From Aquificaceae bacterium UBA2488 (GTDB taxonomy: Bacteria; Aquificota; Aquificia; Aquificales; Aquificaceae): 10,344 nt of DNA. Under the pieces are notes generated by a model. It did not search any database. It worked only from the letters and a program-made list of their open reading frames with translations, and was not told where the DNA came from. Shown piece by piece: positions 5,556 through 10,344 of this stretch. The stretch is taken from positions 13,433 through 23,776 of the forward strand of contig DDOS01000070.1 of the NCBI GenBank assembly GCA_002341805.1, given 5' to 3'. Made by a program: the position numbers and the translations under genes. The first letter of the stretch is position 1; every line of letters starts with the position of its first letter.

Positions 5556-7391
5556 ATGAAAACGTTTTTTAAAAGGATTTTTATAATATTGTCTTTTATA
5601 TTTGTGCTTTTGGCTGCTTCTGGAGTGAAGTCTTTTGGTACAGGTTCAAATTTATATGTTTTACTAAATAAAAAGCTAAACCATGCCTTAGAACTCATCC
5701 ATCTAAGAGATTATCAAGATGCCATTGTAGAGCTTATGGATGTTTATTCTATGGCACCAAAGAGCAGGTATGGAGAGCTTGCTTATCTCTATATAGCAAA
5801 AGCCTACGCCTATGAAAACTACTATTCTGGCAATATAAAAGCTGTGAACTCTTCCATAGGTATATTAAATATGTACCCATTTTATTATAAAGTACCATCT
5901 TATATAGAACTACAAAGGAATATAATAGGAGACATATACCTTCTTTTGGGTGAGTTTAACAAAGCCACAGGTGTCTTTATGGCTTTAAATCATGATTATC
6001 CCAATAGCAGTAAGTATGCCATAAAGCTCGCTTATGCAGTACTTAGAAATCACAATGAGAATGGTATAAACTATATCAAAGATATCAAAAACCAAGACAT
6101 AAAAAGCCCTCAAGATACAGCCCTTTACTATTTTGATAAGGCTATATACGATTTCTTAACGGATGATTACAAGGATACTATTTTTATGCTAAAGCAAGCA
6201 TCTGATTATGATAGTCTTATATCCTATCATCCTTACTATGAGCTTCTGTATGGATACGCTTTTTATAAGATGATGGATTGGCAAAACGCTTTGCTTCACT
6301 TAGAGCTTTCCAAAAGAAGAGATATATATGAAAAATATATAAACAAATTAAATTATATCCTAATGAACATATACATTACCACAAAAGATTATCTGGACGC
6401 AAATAAGATTATAAAAGAATTTGTAAAAAACGATGGTCTCTTTCGTAATCCAGTAGCTTATATAGCATATAGTTCTCTATGGATGCATGAAGATTATCTA
6501 AAAGTGTATAAACAACCCTATTATCAAGAAGAGCTTGACAAACTCATGTGGATTCACTATCCAAGCGTATTATCCTCTTATCCTATGCTTGGGCTTTTAT
6601 ACTATTATCTTGAAGATAAATTAAATGCCGATCAAACACAAGATATGTTTATAGGGCTTTTAAGTTTAAGGATACCAGAAAAACCTTTCAACTTTAATGA
6701 TTTTCAAATATCTTTTGAAAAGCCCTTAAACTATATAATAAATACCATTGCCAAAACAAATCCATACGATGAAAACTTTGCTTATAGAGTTTATTCCATA
6801 TACCAAGAAGACCCTAAGTTCTTTGGAAGACTATTAACACCAAACACCTATGAAAACATATCGAGGATATTCGTTTATGTGGGAGATATCCGTAGCCTTG
6901 GGTTTACATCTGGCATACAAGACCAAAACATTCAAACGTTTTTAAAAGGAGAATTTGAGATAGAGCAAGGAGATGCCCAGGATGGGCTAAAAGATATATC
7001 TTCAGTTCTTAACAATCTAAAAGCCGAAGATAAAGAAGAAGCCGAATTTTTGATGGGATATTATTCTCAAGATGACAAAATGCTCGATAGATTCTTAGCT
7101 CATAAAAACATATATACTTCAAATAGGTTAAAATACTATGCTCGTCTTGGGCTTTTAGAAGATGGATATTTAAAATTAAACAAAAAAGACTATCAGGATG
7201 CTTTTAAATACTTTAAAAAGTATATAAGCATAAGAAAAAATCAAGACAACAAATACTGGTGGGCAGTGTATAACTTGGCACATATTAGCCACTTGCTAAA
7301 AGACAAAAATGAGTTAAAATATATTATAGGTTTGGCTAAGAAAAGCCAAAATACGTGGGCGAAAGCTGCGGTTATTTTATGGGGTGAATGA
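5556..7391 (+). CDS. Large secreted TPR-like helical-repeat protein of unknown function
   Basis: I recognise no named family. The 611-aa protein starts with a signal peptide or N-terminal anchor (basic residues, then a hydrophobic stretch at about 8-22), so most of it should lie in the periplasm. The remainder is rich in paired amphipathic helices with TPR-like spacing. The clearest are about 40-90 (ALELIHLRDYQDAIVEL), 118-165 (GDIYLLLGEFNKATGVF) and 535-600 (KDYQDAFKYFKKYI). It is rich in Tyr, Lys and Asp, and I see no cysteine. It begins 7 bp after pgsA with only a weak AAGAG, and ends 1 bp before the preferred flgB start. Its position at the head of a basal-body gene run suggests a flagellar or envelope scaffold role, loosely like the periplasmic TPR-type motor protein PflA of Campylobacter. 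That is inference from location and architecture. A general outer-membrane assembly TPR protein is the alternative. Confidence 0.8.
   Translation: MKTFFKRIFIILSFIFVLLAASGVKSFGTGSNLYVLLNKKLNHALELIHLRDYQDAIVELMDVYSMAPKSRYGELAYLYIAKAYAYENYYSGNIKAVNSSIGILNMYPFYYKVPSYIELQRNIIGDIYLLLGEFNKATGVFMALNHDYPNSSKYAIKLAYAVLRNHNENGINYIKDIKNQDIKSPQDTALYYFDKAIYDFLTDDYKDTIFMLKQASDYDSLISYHPYYELLYGYAFYKMMDWQNALLHLELSKRRDIYEKYINKLNYILMNIYITTKDYLDANKIIKEFVKNDGLFRNPVAYIAYSSLWMHEDYLKVYKQPYYQEELDKLMWIHYPSVLSSYPMLGLLYYYLEDKLNADQTQDMFIGLLSLRIPEKPFNFNDFQISFEKPLNYIINTIAKTNPYDENFAYRVYSIYQEDPKFFGRLLTPNTYENISRIFVYVGDIRSLGFTSGIQDQNIQTFLKGEFEIEQGDAQDGLKDISSVLNNLKAEDKEEAEFLMGYYSQDDKMLDRFLAHKNIYTSNRLKYYARLGLLEDGYLKLNKKDYQDAFKYFKKYISIRKNQDNKYWWAVYNLAHISHLLKDKNELKYIIGLAKKSQNTWAKAAVILWGE
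7381..7387 (+). promoter_or_regulatory. Ribosome binding site favouring ATG 7393 for flgB
   Basis: GGGGTGA contains the GGTGA part of the extended Shine-Dalgarno sequence and ends 5 nt before ATG 7393. The in-frame GTG at 7384 lies inside this motif and has no ribosome binding site of its own upstream. Confidence 0.55.
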
Positions 7392-7392
7392 T

Positions 7393-7767
7393 ATGGGCTT
7401 ATTTAACGGTGTAGATGAGGTTTTACCTCAGTTAGATTATACGTGGTTAAAACAAAAGGTTATACTAAGCAATTTAGCTAATGCGGATACACCCGACTAT
7501 AAACAGATGGATGTGAAGTTTGTACCTTTTGAAAAAGAGTTGGCTCTTAAAATCACAGACCCCCAAAAACAAATCCAGCCAGTGATAAACACACCTCATT
7601 TTGATATAGTAGAACAAGAAGGTGGGCTAATAGGCAATGATCGAAACAACGTTAGCATAGAAAAGCAAATGGCCGAAGCCAATGCCAACAAAATAGCCTA
7701 TGAAACATATATGAAGATGATATCTGACAATATCACTGAGCTAAACACTGCCATAAAAGGGCAATAA
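7393..7767 (+). CDS. flgB: Flagellar proximal rod protein FlgB
   Basis: A subunit of the flagellar proximal rod, exported through the flagellar type III system into the periplasm. The protein is 124 aa from the preferred ATG. An in-frame GTG at 7384 would add three residues and overlap the TPR gene by 8 bp. The N-terminal rod signature is clear (SNLANADTPDYK at 26-37, followed by DVKF). Near the C terminus is the NNVSIEKQMAEANANKIAYETY segment, family-typical for FlgB; its amphipathic helices pack with the other rod proteins. Length is slightly short of the usual 130-140 aa. It is followed after 11 bp by flgC, the standard order. Confidence 0.95.
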   Translation: MGLFNGVDEVLPQLDYTWLKQKVILSNLANADTPDYKQMDVKFVPFEKELALKITDPQKQIQPVINTPHFDIVEQEGGLIGNDRNNVSIEKQMAEANANKIAYETYMKMISDNITELNTAIKGQ

Positions 7768-7778
7768 GGAGGTAGGAT

Positions 7779-8189
7779 ATGCTTGATTTGTTCAATGCTT
7801 TTGATGTGTCAGCTTCTGGCATGTATGCAGAACGCATACGAATGAATACCATAGCTTCAAATTTGGCAAACTACGAATCTTATAAAGAAAACGGCACCCC
7901 TTACCAGAAGTTAGAACCAGTTTTCCAAGCAGTATACGATAAAAATATGCTATCCGACGGACTTGTGCCAGTGAATGTCAACGAGATAAAACAATCCAAC
8001 GGTTTTAAACTAATATACGACCCCTCAAATCCTCATGCCAACGCCCAAGGCTATGTGGAAGAACCAAATATAAACATTACCACCGAGATGGTGGATATGA
8101 TAACAGCTACTCAGTCTTATCAAGCAAATTTAAGTGCTTTTAACATGACAAGAGATATAGCTCAATTTACCATAAATAGTTGGACTTAA
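7779..8189 (+). CDS. flgC: Flagellar proximal rod protein FlgC
   Basis: A second proximal-rod subunit of the flagellar basal body, 136 aa, the normal length. The N-terminal rod motif runs through SASGMYAERIRMNTIASNLAN (residues 11-31), and the C-terminal family block includes GYVEEPNINITTEMVDMI followed by QSYQANLSAFN. The region in between has the conserved NPHA segment of FlgC (DPSNPHANAQGYV). The start has a strong TAAGGAGGT (7765-7773) whose TAA is the flgB stop, ending 5 nt before the ATG. The stop lies 2 bp before the preferred fliE start. Confidence 0.96.
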   Translation: MLDLFNAFDVSASGMYAERIRMNTIASNLANYESYKENGTPYQKLEPVFQAVYDKNMLSDGLVPVNVNEIKQSNGFKLIYDPSNPHANAQGYVEEPNINITTEMVDMITATQSYQANLSAFNMTRDIAQFTINSWT

Positions 8190-8191
8190 CG

Positions 8192-8494
8192 ATGGATAAG
8201 ATTATAAGAAGCATACCTGATACAATACCTGATTCTTTATCCCAAAAGCTAAAAACCAATGCAACCAATGCAAATGAGAGCTTTTTCGATGTTTTATCAA
8301 ATTATTTAAATTATACAAACGATGTCCAACAAAATGCCGAAGCCACCAAAAAAGCCATATTAGATGGTGCAAATGTACCACTTCATGATGCGGTGGTTCA
8401 ATTTGATAAAGCAGGAGTAGTGTTAAATTTACTGGTGCAAGTGAGAAATAAACTATTGGATGCTTATCAAACTCTTATAAACACCCAAGTATAA
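8192..8494 (+). CDS. fliE: Flagellar hook-basal body protein FliE
   Basis: FliE joins the MS ring to the proximal rod and is among the first exported basal-body proteins. It is 100 aa from ATG 8192, the family length. The C-terminal half carries the conserved pattern: PLHDAVVQFDKAGVVLNLL, then VQVRNKLLDAY and a terminal short hydrophobic segment ending in V. The N-terminal half is variable, as expected. An in-frame TTG at 8180 would add four residues and overlap flgC by 10 bp; I prefer the ATG because it keeps the more usual codon, though only a weak GGA precedes either. The stop is 1 bp before the fliF ATG. Confidence 0.93.
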   Translation: MDKIIRSIPDTIPDSLSQKLKTNATNANESFFDVLSNYLNYTNDVQQNAEATKKAILDGANVPLHDAVVQFDKAGVVLNLLVQVRNKLLDAYQTLINTQV

Positions 8495-8495
8495 T

Positions 8496-9995
8496 ATGGA
8501 TTATAAAGAGATTTTAAATAATTTAAAAGAAAGGTTTTTAGCCTTAAGCCAGATTCAAAAAATATTGGTGATAAGCATACCTATAGCCTTGGCTATCTTG
8601 GTGGGCCTTATATTTTTTATCACTTCAAGAGTGCATTATTCAGTATTATATGGAAATTTAAACAACAGAGATATGGCTGCTATCGTAGAACAGCTTGAAA
8701 AACAGAATATAAAATATAAAATCACACAAGACGGTAAGACTATTTTAGTGCCAGAAGATCAAGCAAGGCAACTAAGATTAAAACTTGCCGCTATGGGGCT
8801 TCCCACCAAGGGATATCCTGGTTTTAAGCTTTTAAACAAAATGCCCCTCGGAATGACAGATTTTATGCAACATGTGGAGTACCAGAGAGCCTTGGAGGAA
8901 GAATTATCAAATACTATTCTTGGATTTAGCAATATCCAAAGAGCCAAAGTCCATCTTGCAATACCAAAACCAAGCATCTTTATAACCCAAAGTCAAAAAC
9001 CCTCTGCCTCTGTATTTATAGAACTAAAACCAGGGGATTCTATATCAAGACGTCAAGTGATAGCCATAAGAAATTTAGTGGCAGCAAGTGTTCCAGATTT
9101 AACACCAAATAGAGTAACAGTGGTGGATAGCAACGGAGTGGATCTAACCGAAGAGCTAAACAACCCCGCATCCCATCTAACCAACGAACAGCTTAGAATA
9201 AAAATGGAGCTTGAAAACTCTATTCAAAAACATCTTGAGCAAGTGCTTGGCTCTGCTCTTGGTTACAACAACGTAAGGTTGGCTGTGGATATAGAGCCTG
9301 ATTTTGCCCAGCTTGAAACAAGCTCTAAAAACTATAACCCAAATACCACAGCTATAGTAAGCCAACAGAAAAAACAAGAAACCACCACAGGCACAAGCGT
9401 ATCTGGGGTTCCTGGTACTGCCTCTAATATACCACCCATGAGCGGATTGAAGCCAAATGCGAACTTCAATTCCTCTAAGAAAGAAGTTACCACCAACTAC
9501 GATGTTAGCGTAGAAAAAACCCACATGATAGATAAAACCATAAAGATAAAAAGAATGAGCGTAGGTGTAATAATAAACGCCTCTTTGAAAAATATAAATC
9601 TAAACAGTATAAAACAGCTTGTATCTGCAGCTGCGGGCATTGATCCAAAGCGAGGAGACACATTGTCTGTCGTAGAAGTGCCCTTTTATCAACCCGTCGT
9701 ACCAAAACCACCAATTTATGTAGTCTATGCAAAATATGGTGTAGCTGGGGTGCTTAGTTTAGTATTTTTATTGATATTGTTATTTATCTTCCTAAAAACC
9801 AGAAAAAAACCAGAAGTTCAAGAGATGCCAGCTATTTCCACTGCTATGGAGGCTTTAGAGTCCCTTGAAGCGGAAGAATTGAGAGAGAAAGCCAAAGAGC
9901 TTGTCACTGTGGACAAGATGATAAAAATAAGTAAAGATAATCCAGATAAAGTAGCTAAGATAATGAAACATTGGCTAAGCGGCAAGGTAAAGTAA
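8496..9995 (+). CDS. fliF: Flagellar MS-ring protein FliF
   Basis: FliF forms the membrane-embedded MS ring on which the rod, export gate and C-ring assemble. The protein is 499 aa, somewhat shorter than the roughly 550 aa of enteric FliF. Transmembrane segment 1 is at about 23-43 (ILVISIPIALAILVGLIFF). The YscJ/FliF ring-building region follows, with YSVLYGNLNNRD, GYPGFKLL, MQHVEYQRALEEELS, RAKVHLAIP and the PSASVFIEL segment. The FliF C-domain is interrupted by a Thr/Ser/Asn/Pro-rich linker (about 265-325). Transmembrane segment 2 is at about 414-433, followed by a cytoplasmic tail whose last helix should bind FliG. The ATG follows the fliE stop by 1 bp without a clear ribosome binding site, so translation is probably coupled. 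It overlaps no other gene. Confidence 0.96.
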   Translation: MDYKEILNNLKERFLALSQIQKILVISIPIALAILVGLIFFITSRVHYSVLYGNLNNRDMAAIVEQLEKQNIKYKITQDGKTILVPEDQARQLRLKLAAMGLPTKGYPGFKLLNKMPLGMTDFMQHVEYQRALEEELSNTILGFSNIQRAKVHLAIPKPSIFITQSQKPSASVFIELKPGDSISRRQVIAIRNLVAASVPDLTPNRVTVVDSNGVDLTEELNNPASHLTNEQLRIKMELENSIQKHLEQVLGSALGYNNVRLAVDIEPDFAQLETSSKNYNPNTTAIVSQQKKQETTTGTSVSGVPGTASNIPPMSGLKPNANFNSSKKEVTTNYDVSVEKTHMIDKTIKIKRMSVGVIINASLKNINLNSIKQLVSAAAGIDPKRGDTLSVVEVPFYQPVVPKPPIYVVYAKYGVAGVLSLVFLLILLFIFLKTRKKPEVQEMPAISTAMEALESLEAEELREKAKELVTVDKMIKISKDNPDKVAKIMKHWLSGKVK

Positions 9996-10005
9996 GGAGC
10001 GATTT

Positions 10006-10344
10006 ATGGCAGAACAAGTACTTGGTCAAGAAGAAGTAGATTTACTACTAAAATCCTTAGGCAAAGAAGAGGAAGTTAAAGAAGAAAAAGCTGAATATAA
10101 AAAGTTTAATTTTGATGATTTAGAGCATATCTCCTTTGGTACCATAACAGGTTTAGAGATTATCTTCGAAAAATGGGCAAGAGCCGCAAGAGCAAAATTA
10201 TCCAACATAGTGGTTTCCGTAAATAATGTCTATAAAACAGAAACCACCACAGTAAAGTTTGAAAATTTATTAGCCAAACTGCCAGTGCCTTCTTGCATAA
10301 GTTTGTTTAACATCACCGGGTTAAAGGGTACTCATTTTTTGATA
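10006..10344 (+). CDS. fliM: Flagellar motor switch protein FliM, 5' part (cut by window edge)
   Basis: FliM is the C-ring switch component that binds CheY-P and FliG. Only the first 113 codons lie in the window and the frame is open to the last base. Residues 6-15 read LGQEEVDLLL, matching the N-terminal CheY-P binding peptide (consensus LSQEEIDALL). A charged linker (about 17-35) leads into the CheC-like middle domain: GLEIIFEKWARAARAKLSNIV, then VKFENLLAKLPVPSCISLF and GLKGTHFLI, all typical of FliM. TAAGGAG (9993-9999) overlaps the fliF stop and ends 6 nt before the ATG. There is no fliG between fliF and fliM. FliN-only or FliY forms are unlikely given the N-terminal peptide and the middle domain. 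Confidence 0.93.
   Translation, partial: MAEQVLGQEEVDLLLKSLGKEEEVKEEKAEYKKFNFDDLEHISFGTITGLEIIFEKWARAARAKLSNIVVSVNNVYKTETTTVKFENLLAKLPVPSCISLFNITGLKGTHFLI

Noticed and set aside
8486..8495. TATAAT immediately before the fliF start, as a possible promoter
   Set aside because: It sits 1-2 bp from the ATG, formed by the fliE stop codon and following bases, with no -35 or TG extension. Transcription would begin inside fliF.
9177..9524. Open reading frame of 115 codons on the minus strand inside fliF
   Set aside because: It lies wholly opposite a well-conserved fliF region, has no ribosome binding site or family motif, and its protein is low in plausibility. It is a shadow of fliF codon use.
9378..10252. 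Two copies of a GAAACCACCACAG string, as a possible repeat
   Set aside because: Both encode Glu-Thr-Thr-Thr in frame, in fliF and fliM. Such short matches are expected from shared codon preference and there is no further similarity around them.

Overview
The window is AT-rich, densely packed bacterial chromosome. Gaps are tiny, ATA (Ile) and AGA/AGG (Arg) codons are common, and several starts are GTG or TTG. All recognisable genes are chromosomal: housekeeping, envelope and flagellar. The style suggests a low-GC thermophilic member of Aquificota (Hydrogenobaculum/Sulfurihydrogenibium-like), but this is an impression from composition and protein style, not a placement. I see no mobile element, CRISPR array, phage gene or convincing intrinsic terminator, and no gene-free stretch above about 80 bases.

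Minus strand (1-2120): a tRNA gene is cut by the left edge (5' part at 1-23). Upstream of it lie metK (S-adenosylmethionine synthase) and a bifunctional phosphoglucose/phosphomannose isomerase, overlapping by 8 bp. They are read leftwards from a divergent intergenic region at 2121-2196.

Plus strand (2197 to the right edge): one nearly gapless gene string. It holds acylphosphatase; a secreted protein with LysM repeats and a degenerate LytM/M23 domain; inorganic pyrophosphatase (ppa); arabinose-5-phosphate isomerase (kdsD/kpsF); phosphatidylglycerophosphate synthase (pgsA); a large secreted TPR-like protein; and the flagellar basal-body genes flgB, flgC, fliE, fliF and the 5' part of fliM. Spacings run from a 38-bp overlap to a 26-bp gap, so long polycistronic transcription is likely. 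An internal promoter precedes ppa.

How the genes fit together: kdsD supplies the Kdo precursor for lipopolysaccharide, pgsA makes phosphatidylglycerol, ppa removes pyrophosphate from biosynthesis, and the LysM/LytM-like protein probably acts at peptidoglycan. These envelope functions run straight into genes for the flagellar rod (FlgB, FlgC), the rod-MS ring junction (FliE), the MS ring (FliF) and the C-ring switch (FliM). The TPR-like protein between the two blocks is the main unknown.

Three near-identical extended -10 promoters (TGnTATAAT) precede the tRNA, acylphosphatase and ppa. I did not find a clearly new biological system. The items most worth checking are the divergent MetK, the apparently non-catalytic LytM domain, and the TPR-like protein as a possible flagellar accessory factor.
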